A stretch of DNA of 64,000 nucleotides from Streptomyces lanatus (GCF_014655715.1 NZ_BNBM01000005.1:478354-542353); one strand, 5' to 3'. Counted from the first letter of the stretch, positions 40,196-48,811 are shown. Notes: a model not told the origin generated them from the letters alone. Made by a program: numbers and translations.

Positions 40196-40900
40196 TTGAG
40201 CCGCTCGGTTCTCGTCACCGGAGGCAACCGGGGCATCGGCCTCGCCATCGCCCGCGCTTTCGCCGACGCCGGCGACAAGGTCGCGATCACATACCGCTCG
40301 GGTGAGCCGCCGGCCGGCTTCCTGGCCGTCAAGTGCGACATCACCGACACCGAGCAGGTGGAGCAGGCCTACAAGGAGATCGAGGCCGAGCACGGCCCGG
40401 TCGAGGTGCTGATCGCCAACGCCGGCATCACCAAGGACCAGCTCCTGATGCGGATGTCCGAGGAGGACTTCACCTCGGTCGTCGACACCAACCTCACCGG
40501 CACCTTCCGGGTCGTCAAGCGCGCCAACCGCGGCATGCTGCGCGCCAAGAAGGGCCGCGTCGTGCTCATCTCGTCGGTCGTCGGGCTCTACGGCGGTCCC
40601 GGCCAGGCGAACTACGCCGCCTCCAAGGCCGCCCTGGTCGGCTTCTCGCGCTCCCTCGCCCGTGAGCTGGGCTCGCGCAACATCACCTTCAACGTCGTCG
40701 CGCCCGGCTTCGTCGACACCGACATGACCAAGGTGCTCACCGACGAGCAGCGCGCGAACATCGTGTCGCAGGTCCCGCTCGGCCGTTACGCGCAGCCGGA
40801 GGAGATCGCCGCGACGGTGCGGTTCCTCGCCTCGGACGACGCCTCGTACATCACTGGAGCCGTCATCCCCGTTGACGGCGGACTGGGAATGGGTCACTGA
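40196..40900 (+). CDS. fabG: 3-oxoacyl-ACP reductase FabG
   Basis: 234 residues, classical SDR: VLVTGGNRGIGLAIARAFAD (NADPH site), NAGITKDQLLMRMSEEDF, Ser in VLISSVVGLYG, Tyr-x3-Lys in NYAASKAALVGFSRSLAREL, and VIPVDGGLGMGH. Reduces 3-oxoacyl-ACP in fatty-acid synthesis. The start is TTG 40196 (GAAAGG upstream), which aligns with the MSRSVLVTGG start I recall for S. coelicolor; an upstream in-frame ATG at 40166 would add 10 unconserved residues. Followed by fabI after 5 bp. Confidence 0.93.
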   Translation: MSRSVLVTGGNRGIGLAIARAFADAGDKVAITYRSGEPPAGFLAVKCDITDTEQVEQAYKEIEAEHGPVEVLIANAGITKDQLLMRMSEEDFTSVVDTNLTGTFRVVKRANRGMLRAKKGRVVLISSVVGLYGGPGQANYAASKAALVGFSRSLARELGSRNITFNVVAPGFVDTDMTKVLTDEQRANIVSQVPLGRYAQPEEIAATVRFLASDDASYITGAVIPVDGGLGMGH

Positions 40901-40905
40901 TCACC

Positions 40906-41673
40906 ATGAGCGGAATTCTCGAGGGCAAGCGCATCCTGATCACCGGTGTGCTGACGGAGGCCTCCATCGCCTTCCACGCCGCCAAGCTGGCCCAGGAGCA
41001 GGGCGCCGAGGTCATCCTGACCGCCTTCCCGCGGCCCACGCTGACCGAGCGCATCGCCAAGAAGCTCCCGAAGCCCACCAAGGTCATCGAGCTCGACGTC
41101 ACCAACGACGAGCACCTCGCCCGCCTGGCCGACATCGTCGGCGAGGAGCTCGGCGGCCTCGACGGCGTCGTGCACTCCATCGGCTTCGCCCCGCAGGACG
41201 CGCTCGGCGGCAACTTCCTGAACACGCCGTTCGAGTCGGTCGCCACCGCCATGCATGTCTCGGCGTACTCCCTGAAGTCGCTGACCATGGCCTGTCTGCC
41301 GCTGATGCAGAACGGCGGCTCGGTCGTCGGTCTCACCTTCGACGCGCAGTACGCCTGGCCGCAGTACGACTGGATGGGCCCGGCCAAGGCCGCCCTGGAG
41401 GCCACCAGCCGCTACATGGCCCGTGACCTGGGCAAGCAGAACATCCGCTGCAACCTGGTCTCGGCCGGCCCGATCGGCTCCATGGCCGCCAAGTCCATCC
41501 CGGGCTTCAGCGACCTGGCCTCCGTGTGGGACAGCCGCTCCCCACTGGAGTGGGACCTCCAGGACCCCGAGCCGGCCGGCCGCGGCATCGTCGCGCTGCT
41601 GAGCGACTGGTTCCCGAAGACCACCGGCGAGATCATCCACGTGGACGGCGGCCTGCACGCCATCGGCGCCTGA
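40906..41673 (+). CDS. fabI: Enoyl-ACP reductase FabI (InhA-like)
   Basis: 255 residues. NADH site GKRILITGVLTEASIAFHAA, VHSIGFAPQDALGGNF, and catalytic Tyr-x6-Lys in YDWMGPAKAALEATSRYMAR, ending GEIIHVDGGLHAIGA. Carries out the last reduction of the fatty-acid elongation cycle; the target family of isoniazid and triclosan. Operon partner of fabG. A hairpin terminator follows. Confidence 0.95.
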   Translation: MSGILEGKRILITGVLTEASIAFHAAKLAQEQGAEVILTAFPRPTLTERIAKKLPKPTKVIELDVTNDEHLARLADIVGEELGGLDGVVHSIGFAPQDALGGNFLNTPFESVATAMHVSAYSLKSLTMACLPLMQNGGSVVGLTFDAQYAWPQYDWMGPAKAALEATSRYMARDLGKQNIRCNLVSAGPIGSMAAKSIPGFSDLASVWDSRSPLEWDLQDPEPAGRGIVALLSDWFPKTTGEIIHVDGGLHAIGA

Positions 41674-41686
41674 TCCCACCTGCGTC

Positions 41687-41726
41687 GACGCCCCGTTCTC
41701 CCGCCCGCGCGGGGGAGCGGGGCGTC
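41687..41726 (+). terminator. Terminator hairpin after fabI
   Basis: GACGCCCCG (41687-41695) pairs with CGGGGCGTC (41718-41726), with a further CTCCCG/CGGGGGAG pairing inside, 14 bp after the fabI stop. Confidence 0.7.
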
Positions 41727-41834
41727 ACCCGTTCGGCCCATCAGTCGAGGCGGGCCAGGTGGGTGACCGCGCACTGTTGGAGTACGCGTTCCGTCGCGTG
41801 AACCCCTCTCCCGTACGGCCGAGGAGGTCCCGTT

Positions 41835-42197
41835 GTGCGCTTGTCCCGCCGCTTGGCCTCAGCGACCGTCGCCGTCGCACTCGTCCTGCCCGTGTCCTGC
41901 GCGGCGATCGCCCACGCGCGTGTGCACTCCGCCGAAGCGGTCGCCGAGACCGAGCCCGGGGAGCCGTTCGGCGCCGCGTGCCGGATCAGCGTCACCGGCT
42001 CCCGGGTGACCGCGTACTGCCACAACCCCTATCCGGAGACCGACAGCGTGACCCTGCATGTGGAGTGCGCCCGCTGGTGGGACCTCGACAGCGACGGCTC
42101 AGCGGTGGACGCCGAGCCCGCGCAGACCGTGCGGCTGACCGCCCGCTGCTGGAAGGAGATCGACTCGGCGTGGGTCAGTCACCGGCGGGAGGGCTGA
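41835..42197 (+). CDS. Secreted hypothetical protein
   Basis: 120 residues from GTG 41835, with GAGGAGG seven bases upstream. Signal peptide MRLSRRLASATVAVALVLPV with a Cys near residue 22 (SCAA), so a lipoprotein is possible although the lipobox is weak. The mature part has four Cys and ends SHRREG. No family recognised. Overlaps the 3' end of the convergent GntR gene by 23 bp. Confidence 0.7.
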   Translation: MRLSRRLASATVAVALVLPVSCAAIAHARVHSAEAVAETEPGEPFGAACRISVTGSRVTAYCHNPYPETDSVTLHVECARWWDLDSDGSAVDAEPAQTVRLTARCWKEIDSAWVSHRREG

Positions 42198-42867
42198 CGC
42201 GTCCCGGACGGCAGTGGAAGGGATAGCCCGCCGCCTCGTCCGTGGCCGCCGAGGCGTCGCCCGCGCGGATCGCGTCCACCAGCCGCGTGTGGTCCAGATA
42301 GGTCTCCGGTGTCAGTTCGGTGCCGACGTCGTCGCGCAGCCAGTCCACCAGGACCTCGCCCAGGTCCGCGTACATCGCGGTCATCACATCGTTGTGGGAG
42401 GCCGCGACCACGGCCAGGTGGAAGGTCGCGTCCGCCGCGACGAACGCCTCCGTGTCACCCGACTCCCAGGCCTCCTCGCGCCGCGCCAGCAGCGTGTCGA
42501 GCTGCTTGAGGTCCTTCTCCGTGCGCCGCTCGGCGGCCAGCTTCGCGGCACCCGACTCCAGCGTGGAACGCAGCTCCGCGATGTGCCGGGGGTCGGCGTC
42601 GGTGAAGCGGCGGTGCATCACGCCCGCCAGCTCGCTGGTCGCCACCACATAGGTGCCGGAGCCCTGGCGGATGTCCAGCAGGCCGTTGTGCGCGAGGGCG
42701 CGGACCGCCTCGCGGACCGTGTTGCGGGCCACACCGAGCTGCTCGACCAGCTCGGGCTCGGTCGGGATACGGGAGCCGACGGGCCATTCGCCCGAGGCGA
42801 TCTGGTTCCGCAAAGCCGCGATGACCTGCTCGGACAGCGCCGAGCGCCGGGGGTGGCTCAGAGGCAT
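42175..42867 (-). CDS. FadR-subfamily GntR transcriptional regulator
   Basis: 230 residues from ATG 42867. Winged helix: QVIAALRNQIASGEWPVGSR, IPTEPELVEQLGVARNTVRE, AVRALAHNGLLDIRQGSGTY. C-terminal FCD ligand domain: IAELRSTLESGAAKLAAERR, FHLAVVAASHNDVMTAMYAD, and DHTRLVDAIRAGDASAATDE with the metal/ligand His and Asp set. Divergent from an MFS transporter with an operator-like palindrome between, so it probably controls that gene and itself. Confidence 0.9.
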   Translation of the reverse strand: MPLSHPRRSALSEQVIAALRNQIASGEWPVGSRIPTEPELVEQLGVARNTVREAVRALAHNGLLDIRQGSGTYVVATSELAGVMHRRFTDADPRHIAELRSTLESGAAKLAAERRTEKDLKQLDTLLARREEAWESGDTEAFVAADATFHLAVVAASHNDVMTAMYADLGEVLVDWLRDDVGTELTPETYLDHTRLVDAIRAGDASAATDEAAGYPFHCRPGRVSPPAGD

Positions 42868-42920
42868 GGCACACCTTCGCTGATCAGGACCGGGACGGAG
42901 TGGCCCCGGGGTGGACAACC

Positions 42921-42946
42921 AATCATCCCATGATTCTATGATGGGT
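42921..42946. promoter_or_regulatory. Operator-like palindrome between gntR and MFS gene
   Basis: AATCAT-CCC-ATGATT (42921-42935) is a perfect inverted repeat, followed by CTATGATGGG, which repeats the half-site in opposite orientation. It lies 54 bp upstream of the regulator ATG and immediately upstream of the MFS start, a usual position for a FadR/GntR autoregulatory operator. Confidence 0.55.
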
Positions 42947-42949
42947 CTC

Positions 42950-44230
42950 ATGGCAAGCGAGGAAACCCGGACGGTGACGTCCATGCGCATACCCACCCCC
43001 GAGGCACACACCGGCACAGAGCCCGCCACGCGCGCGTGGACGATCCGGCTGGTCATGCTCGCCATCGTGCTGACCGCCCTGAACCTCCGCCCCGCCATCA
43101 CCAGTCTCGGCGCCCTTCTGGAAGAGGTCCGCGACGCGCTCGGCATGAGCGGCAGCGTCGCCGGACTCCTCACCTCGGTGCCCCCGCTGTGCTTCGCCGT
43201 CTTCGGCGTCACCGCCCCGCGCCTGGCCCGCCGCTTCGGCCCCGGCGCCGTGGTCTGCGCCGGCATGGCCGCCATCACCACGGGCCTGCTCATACGGCCG
43301 TACGTGGGCAGCACACCCGGCTTCCTGGCCGCCACCGCGCTCGCCCTCATGGGCATCGCCGTCAGCAACGTCCTGATGCCGGTCATCGTCAAGCGCTGGT
43401 TCCCGGACCGCGTCGGCTCCATGACCGGCCTGTACTCGATGGCCCTCGCCCTCGGCACCGCCTCCGCGGCGGCCGTGACGGTGCCCATGACCGAGATGCT
43501 CGGCGGGAGTTGGCAGACCGGGCTCGCCGTCTGGGGCGCGCTCGGGGTGACGGCCGTGCTGCCGTGGATCCCCTTCGTACGGGACCGGAAGCCCGCTCCC
43601 GCGCCGTCCGCGAGGGAGGACCACGCGCGCGTGGACACGCCCCCGGTGCGCATCACCCGAAGCCGCACCGCCTGGGCCCTCGCCGTCTACTTCGGCCTCC
43701 AGGCCACCGGCGCCTACATCACGATGGGCTGGATGGCCCAGATCTTCCGGGACTCGGGGGTACATGCGAGTACGGCCGGGCTGCTGCTCGCCGTGACCAT
43801 GGTGATGGGCGTGCCGCTGGCCTTCGTCATCCCGCGCCTGGCCACCCGACTGCCCCACCAGGGGCCGATCGTGCTAGCCCTGGGCGCCTGCGGCCTCGTC
43901 GGCTACGCCGGGCTGTATCTCGCGCCGGTCGGTGGTGCCTGGGTCTGGGCCGTGCTGCTCGGCGTCTCCAACTGCTCGTTCCCGCTGGCCCTGACCATGG
44001 TCGGCATGCGGGCCCGGAGCAGCGCGGGCGTGGCCCAGCTGTCGGGCTTCGCGCAGAGCACCGGCTATCTGATCTCCATCCCCGGCCCCCTCCTGGTCGG
44101 CGTGCTCTACCAGCACAGCGGCGGCTGGGGCCTGCCGATCGCCCTCATGGCCGGCCTGATGATCCCCCAGATGGCGGTGGGCGTCCTCGCGGGACGCAAC
44201 CGCACCGTGGAGGACGAGACGGTCCGCTGA
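42950..44230 (+). CDS. CynX/NimT-type MFS transporter
   Basis: About 426 residues with 12 helices. Marks of the CynX/NimT group: TALNLRPAITSLGALLEEVR, SVPPLCFAVFGVTAPRLARR, and MPVIVKRWFPDRVGSMTGLY. The family moves small anions or 2-nitroimidazole-like compounds. Start is uncertain: ATG 42938, 42950 or 42984; 42950 is preferred by position. Controlled most likely by the divergent GntR regulator. A 38-aa transporter-associated gene follows. Confidence 0.85.
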   Translation: MASEETRTVTSMRIPTPEAHTGTEPATRAWTIRLVMLAIVLTALNLRPAITSLGALLEEVRDALGMSGSVAGLLTSVPPLCFAVFGVTAPRLARRFGPGAVVCAGMAAITTGLLIRPYVGSTPGFLAATALALMGIAVSNVLMPVIVKRWFPDRVGSMTGLYSMALALGTASAAAVTVPMTEMLGGSWQTGLAVWGALGVTAVLPWIPFVRDRKPAPAPSAREDHARVDTPPVRITRSRTAWALAVYFGLQATGAYITMGWMAQIFRDSGVHASTAGLLLAVTMVMGVPLAFVIPRLATRLPHQGPIVLALGACGLVGYAGLYLAPVGGAWVWAVLLGVSNCSFPLALTMVGMRARSSAGVAQLSGFAQSTGYLISIPGPLLVGVLYQHSGGWGLPIALMAGLMIPQMAVGVLAGRNRTVEDETVR

Positions 44231-44279
44231 CCTCACCCCCGGCGGACCGGCCGTGGGCGGTGGGTGCGAGACTTGCCCC

Positions 44280-44396
44280 ATGCCAGTGCTCGACCCGAAC
44301 CCCCAGAACGGCCAGAAGAAGATGCTGCTCGTCTTCGGCACGTTCTTCGCCATCTTCGTGATCATCGCCGTCATCGCGACGATCGCCTCTCCCTGA
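44280..44396 (+). CDS. Tiny transporter-associated membrane protein (SGM_5486-like)
   Basis: 38 residues: MPVLDPNPQNGQKKMLLVFG then a single hydrophobic helix to the end (TFFAIFVIIAVIATIASP). I recall a family named 'SGM_5486 family transporter-associated protein' of this size and position, next to an MFS carrier in Streptomyces. Begins 49 bp after the MFS stop. Possibly a regulatory or stabilising single-pass partner of the transporter. Confidence 0.7.
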   Translation: MPVLDPNPQNGQKKMLLVFGTFFAIFVIIAVIATIASP

Positions 44397-44439
44397 CCCG
44401 GGCCTCCCGACGGCCACCCCCGTCACCCCTCGGCACGCC

Positions 44440-44472
44440 GATGGTGGGGCTAGCACCACCATCCCCTAGGGG
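44440..44472. promoter_or_regulatory. Two adjacent palindromes upstream of a small membrane protein gene
   Basis: GATGGTGG (44440-44447) pairs with CCACCATC (44456-44463), directly followed by the 10-bp palindrome CCCCTAGGGG (44463-44472). They lie about 120 bp before the ATG at 44590. This arrangement looks like a regulator-binding region; no regulator was identified. Confidence 0.45.
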
Positions 44473-44589
44473 GTGAGTGTCAGGGTCAACTGGGTGGATC
44501 ACCGGATGGGTTGAGGGCCCGGGAATCCGTAACTTCGAAGTGTGACCGCGACAGGCGAACACCGGCACTCGAAGACCCACGGAGGCATC

Positions 44590-44796
44590 ATGTCGGCCCG
44601 TACGCACACCCCGACCCACCCGGCGTCCACGGGCCGCGCCGACATCCGGCTGCCCTGGTGGGCCCTCGCCCTGCCGACGCTCGCCTTCGTCACCCTGCTG
44701 ACGCTGATCCTGAACCCGTCGGACGCGCACGCCGCCACCGCCGAGCCCGCGATCACCCAGCTCTTCGCGCACATACAGCAGTTGATCACGCGCTGA
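44590..44796 (+). CDS. Small secreted or membrane protein
   Basis: 68 residues, ATG 44590 with GGAGG upstream. One hydrophobic helix (LPWWALALPTLAFVTLLTLI) followed by DAHAATAEPAITQLFAHIQQ, so either a signal peptide cleaved after AHA or a single-pass anchor with an outside tail. No family recognised. Preceded by the paired palindromes at 44440-44472. Confidence 0.65.
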   Translation: MSARTHTPTHPASTGRADIRLPWWALALPTLAFVTLLTLILNPSDAHAATAEPAITQLFAHIQQLITR

Positions 44797-44861
44797 GCAC
44801 CGCGAAAGCCGCCCGTCAACTCCCTGCGCCCCATGGCCTGTTTCATGCGAAGCTGGATCTC

Positions 44862-45380
44862 ATGAGCGTCGCAGAACCCCGCAGGATTGTCCTCTTCCGG
44901 CATGCGAAAGCCGACTGGCCACAGGTGACCGACCATGAGCGGCCGCTCGCCGACCGGGGCCGACTGGACGCGGCAGAGGCCGGACGCAGGCTGGCCGACA
45001 CCGCCATCCCCTTCGATCTGGCCCTGTGCTCCACCGCGACCCGGACCCGGGAGACCTGGAAGCTCGCAGTCCATGAGTTCCCGCACCGGCCGAAAACCAT
45101 CTACGAAGAGCGGGTCTACGAGGCCTCGCCCGGCGAGCTGATCGCCGTGCTCAACGAAACGCCCGACGACACGCAGAGCGTCCTGCTGATCGGCCACAAC
45201 CCCGGCGTCCAGGGCCTCGCCGAGATCCTTTCCGGCTCCGCCGACGGCGATGCCCGCGAGCGGATGAGCCGCCGGGGCTTCCCGGCCGCCGCCTTCGCCG
45301 TGCTCTCCTTCAGCGGCACCTGGAAGGCGCTGGAGCCCGGCGCGGCCACTCTGCTCGACTACTGGGCGCCATCCGAGTGA
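44862..45380 (+). CDS. SixA-like histidine phosphatase
   Basis: 172 residues. The catalytic RHG-type motif is IVLFRHAKADW with His14. ERPLADRGRLDAAEAGRRLA, CSTATRTRETW and VLLIGHNPGVQGLAEIL (second His) complete the histidine-phosphatase fold. Members include E. coli SixA, which removes phosphate from phospho-His of signalling proteins. ATG 44862 was chosen at the first conserved block. A large two-way terminator separates it from serB. Confidence 0.87.
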   Translation: MSVAEPRRIVLFRHAKADWPQVTDHERPLADRGRLDAAEAGRRLADTAIPFDLALCSTATRTRETWKLAVHEFPHRPKTIYEERVYEASPGELIAVLNETPDDTQSVLLIGHNPGVQGLAEILSGSADGDARERMSRRGFPAAAFAVLSFSGTWKALEPGAATLLDYWAPSE

Positions 45381-45441
45381 CCTACCCGCACGAAGGGGCC
45401 CGGCACCGTCGCGGTGCCGGGCCCCTGTGCGTGCGGGTAGG
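45381..45441. terminator. Large bidirectional terminator between sixA and serB
   Basis: A perfect 13-bp inner stem, GGGGCCCGGCACC (45395-45407) with GGTGCCGGGCCCC (45413-45425), is enclosed by an outer stem CCTACCCGCAC (45381-45391)/GTGCGGGTAGG (45431-45441). Serves the convergent genes on both sides and lies in the 61 bp between their stops. Confidence 0.85.
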
Positions 45442-46662
45442 TCAGTCCTCTTCGTGCATGTCCGCCGACTCGACCTCTTCGCGGGTGACACCGAGCAGAT
45501 ACAGGACCGTGTCCAGGAACGGCACATTGACCGCCGTGTGCGCGGCCTCCCGCACCATCGGCTTGGCATTGAAGGCGACGCCCAGACCGGCCGCGTTCAG
45601 CATGTCCAGGTCATTGGCACCGTCACCGATCGCCACCGTCTGCGACAGCGGCACACCGGCCTCGGCGGCGAACCGGCGCAGCAGCCGCGCCTTGCCCGCC
45701 CGGTCCACGATCTCGCCGGTCACCTTGCCGGTGAGCTTTCCGTCGGCGATCTCCAGCGTGTTCGCCTGGGCGAAGTCCAGCCCGAGCCGCTCCTTCAGAT
45801 CATCGGTGACCTGAGTGAACCCACCCGAGACGACCCCCACTTGATAGCCGAGCCGCTTCAGCGTACGGATCAGGGTGCGCGCGCCCGGCGTCAGCCGCAC
45901 CTCGCTGCGCACCTTCTCCACCACGGAGGCGTCCAGCCCCGCCAGGAGCGCCACGCGCGCGTGCAGCGACTGCTCGAAGTCCAGCTCACCACGCATCGCG
46001 GCCGCCGTCACCTCGGCCACCTCGTCCTCACAGCCGGCGTGCGCCGCGAAGAGCTCGATCACCTCGTCCTGGATGAGCGTGGAGTCCACGTCCATGACGA
46101 CGAGCCGCTGGGCGCGCCGATGCAGTCCGGCGGCGACGACGGCGATGTCGACACCCAGTGCCGCCGCCTCCGTCACCAGGGCGGTGCGCAGCGGCTCGGT
46201 CTCCGCGCCGGACACCGCGAACTCCACCGCCGTCACGGGGTACTTGGCGAGCCGGAAGATACGGTCGATATTGGCGCCGGACCTGGTGATCTCGGCGGCG
46301 ACGGCGGCGGTCGCCTCCGCGGTGAGCGGGTGCCCGAGCACGGTCACCAGCGACCGTCCGAGGCCGCGCGGGCGGTTGTCGCCCCGGCCGGAGATGATCT
46401 CCGCCTGCATCTTCATCGACTCCGCCCAGCTGTGGACGGTCGCCCGCAGATCCCCCTCCCTACCGGCCGGCGGCTGCGTCACGAGTGCGCACAGCGTGAT
46501 CCGGCCACGGGTGACGACCTGCTCGATGTCGACCACGTCGACGGAGTAGGCGGCCAGCGTGTCGAAGAGGCCGGCCGTGATGCCCGGCCTGTCCTTCCCG
46601 AAGATCTTGACGAGAAGAGTGGGGACATCAGCGGGGATATCAGAGGTCTGCGAAGCGCTCAT
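45442..46662 (-). CDS. serB: Phosphoserine phosphatase SerB
   Basis: 406 residues. N-terminal ACT-like regulatory region (TLLVKIFGKDRPGITAGLFD), then the HAD phosphatase domain: VMDVDSTLIQDEVIELFAAH with the nucleophile Asp, VGVVSGGFTQVTDDLKERLG, and AIGDGANDLDMLNAAGLGVA. Makes serine from O-phosphoserine. Start ATG 46662. The gene stands alone between two terminators. Confidence 0.93.
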   Translation of the reverse strand: MSASQTSDIPADVPTLLVKIFGKDRPGITAGLFDTLAAYSVDVVDIEQVVTRGRITLCALVTQPPAGREGDLRATVHSWAESMKMQAEIISGRGDNRPRGLGRSLVTVLGHPLTAEATAAVAAEITRSGANIDRIFRLAKYPVTAVEFAVSGAETEPLRTALVTEAAALGVDIAVVAAGLHRRAQRLVVMDVDSTLIQDEVIELFAAHAGCEDEVAEVTAAAMRGELDFEQSLHARVALLAGLDASVVEKVRSEVRLTPGARTLIRTLKRLGYQVGVVSGGFTQVTDDLKERLGLDFAQANTLEIADGKLTGKVTGEIVDRAGKARLLRRFAAEAGVPLSQTVAIGDGANDLDMLNAAGLGVAFNAKPMVREAAHTAVNVPFLDTVLYLLGVTREEVESADMHEED

Positions 46663-46682
46663 GGTGCTTCCACCGTATCCGG

Positions 46683-46736
46683 CACCCAGTGCCTGCCGCC
46701 CCTGAGGTCCGTCTAGCGGACACGGAACACTGGGTG
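46683..46736. terminator. Nested hairpin between streptophobe and serB genes
   Basis: Outer arms CACCCAGTG (46683-46691) and CACTGGGTG (46728-46736) enclose an inner GTCCG-TCTAG-CGGAC hairpin (about 46709-46723). Lies downstream of the minus-strand streptophobe gene; probably its terminator. Confidence 0.5.
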
Positions 46737-46870
46737 TCGGCCGGATGGCGACGGCTTTACATCACGGCCACCACCGCACCAGAGACTGTGAACCACCTCG
46801 GCGACACCTGTGGAGACACGGCCCGGCCACCTGCACCGGATGCCGCACACCGATGGGACCGGCTCAGATC

Positions 46871-48646
46871 TCACGGGCGCCCTTTCGGCTTCCCCGGCGG
46901 TGGGGGAGGAGGGGGCGGCGGCGGTGGCGGTGGCCCCTCACCCGTGCCGGACGACCCCTGGTTCCCGCGCCGTCGGGGAGGCCGGGGCGACCTCGCGGGC
47001 GGCTCGATCGGCCGTACGACGGTGGGGGCGCCGTACACGTCCTCCCGATCCGTGGGCGGGTCACCGTACGGCGGACGGGCGTCCTCCGGCTCGCTCAGTT
47101 CTTCCGGCACCCGCAGATACGGGTTCGTCGCCGGGTTCGGCGGCCGATACGGCGTGCCCGGCGCGTACGGCCCGGACCGGCTCGCGTACGACGAGGCTCC
47201 GGCAGCCCCGGTCGCCCCGCCTCCTGTACCCCGAGCCAACGGCGCCGCCCGCACCCCCGCGGCCCCGGTCGCGCGGGCCAGCAACGCCCCCACGGCACCC
47301 GCCCCCGCCCCCCAGGCCGCCCCGAGGACCAGGGCCATGCCGAGGTTCCCCTGCAACCGCACCCCGGCACCGAACGCGTCGAACCCGAGCACCGACAGCG
47401 ACGCGTCCACGGACACTTCCGTCAGCCAGGCCAGCAACGGCACCGCCAACGCCATGACGACCCCGAGCCGCAGCGCACACCGCCCGGCGAAACGGAGGGC
47501 GCCCGGATCCCGTACGTCTCCCTGATCACCCCCCGTCACCCCCGGGGCCACCGGGGTCCGCACAGCCGTGAGCACCCCCGCGAGCAGCGTCATCATCGCC
47601 ACCGCGACCCCCAGCAGCCACACTCGCCCGTCCAGGTCGGCCAGTCGGCCCAGTGTCACGGACTGGTCGGCGCCGCTGTTCAGGAGGTCGTCCAGGGGGT
47701 CCGGGAGCACGCTCACCAGGACGCCCGTCGCCCGGCCGTCGAACGGGACGAACAGGCCGATGGGGATGCCGAGCCATACGCCGTTCGGGGCGCCCAGCAG
47801 CGCGGCGCCCGCGATCCGCTTGGGGTGGTCGTCGCCGATCGCCGCGTACGCCGCCGCCGCGAACCCGGCCGCCACCGCCACCAGCAGCACCGTGACGAGG
47901 GCGGACACGGCGGGCCGTACGACGCGGTGCACGGCGTCCCAGGCGCGGGGAAGCGGCGTGCGGCGCGAGGCCAGCAGGGCGATCAGCAGGATGCCGGCGG
48001 ACCAGCCGAGGCCGCCGAGCAGCGTCGGCGCGGTGTCCACGGTGAAGCCGACGGCCGCCTTGGCGTCGATCAGGTCGCCGATCTGGTCGGGCAGCAGCCC
48101 GCCGATGTCACCGACGCCGGGGATCTCCAGACCGCCGCCACCGCCACCCCCGCCCGGCAGGTCGTCGAGGCCCAGCGCACTCCCGTCGATCGTGATGACG
48201 TCGTGCCCGGCCCACGCGAGGCCGCCCAGCGTCGCGACGAACAGCGCGACCACCGCGCTCGCGCGCGCGAGGAGTTCGGCCGGTGCGATCACAACTCCCG
48301 CGCCCCGCAAGGACCGTAAGAAGAACCACGACAGCAGGACCGCGCCGACGAGGCTCACCCCGAGTGGCGTGATCTCGATGGCGGTCGCCGCCTCGGCGCC
48401 GGTCAAGCCGAAAGCGGACACATCCCCGGACGGGGTGACGGAACCACCCGCCCCAAGGGCCACCACAGCCGCGGTCATCGGACCCAGCGAGCTCGCCGAG
48501 TCCGCCTCCAGCAGATGCAGGCCCAGCGCGGCGGTGCCCGCCATCCCGATCAACGCCCAGCTCACGGCGGTGATCGCGGAGAGCAGGATGTCTCCCCAGG
48601 GCAGCCTCGCGTCTTTCGAGGACTCGACGTACGTGGACGCGCTCAT
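46871..48646 (-). CDS. Streptophobe family membrane protein
   Basis: 591 residues, a polytopic membrane protein (about 10-12 helices) of the Streptomyces-restricted streptophobe family. Start: MSASTYVESSKDARLPWGDI, then helices such as LLSAITAVSWALIGMAGTAA. The central loop holds a poly-Gly run before LEIPGVGDIGGLL. The C-terminal 110 residues are cytoplasmic and rich in Pro, Arg and Tyr, ending in 13 consecutive prolines (46895-46933) and GKPKGRP. Function unknown. Confidence 0.85.
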   Translation of the reverse strand: MSASTYVESSKDARLPWGDILLSAITAVSWALIGMAGTAALGLHLLEADSASSLGPMTAAVVALGAGGSVTPSGDVSAFGLTGAEAATAIEITPLGVSLVGAVLLSWFFLRSLRGAGVVIAPAELLARASAVVALFVATLGGLAWAGHDVITIDGSALGLDDLPGGGGGGGGLEIPGVGDIGGLLPDQIGDLIDAKAAVGFTVDTAPTLLGGLGWSAGILLIALLASRRTPLPRAWDAVHRVVRPAVSALVTVLLVAVAAGFAAAAYAAIGDDHPKRIAGAALLGAPNGVWLGIPIGLFVPFDGRATGVLVSVLPDPLDDLLNSGADQSVTLGRLADLDGRVWLLGVAVAMMTLLAGVLTAVRTPVAPGVTGGDQGDVRDPGALRFAGRCALRLGVVMALAVPLLAWLTEVSVDASLSVLGFDAFGAGVRLQGNLGMALVLGAAWGAGAGAVGALLARATGAAGVRAAPLARGTGGGATGAAGASSYASRSGPYAPGTPYRPPNPATNPYLRVPEELSEPEDARPPYGDPPTDREDVYGAPTVVRPIEPPARSPRPPRRRGNQGSSGTGEGPPPPPPPPPPPPPGKPKGRP

Positions 48647-48811
48647 GGCAGACCCCCCGATCCGCGGTGCGGCTGTTCGCCGCGCATGTCCCCCTCGCGT
48701 GGATTACCACTCTCCGGGCTGGTTTCAACCCCGTCAACGGAACCATTCGAAGCGCGTGGGCGTGCTCCACACAAGGCCCGGCTTTCGGTCAGGGGGCGGA
48801 GCCTGAAATAG

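Noticed and set aside
46890..46950. Tandem GGC/GGT-rich stretch taken for a microsatellite or CRISPR-like repeat
   Set aside because: It is the coding sequence of the 13-proline tail of the streptophobe protein; there are no spacers.
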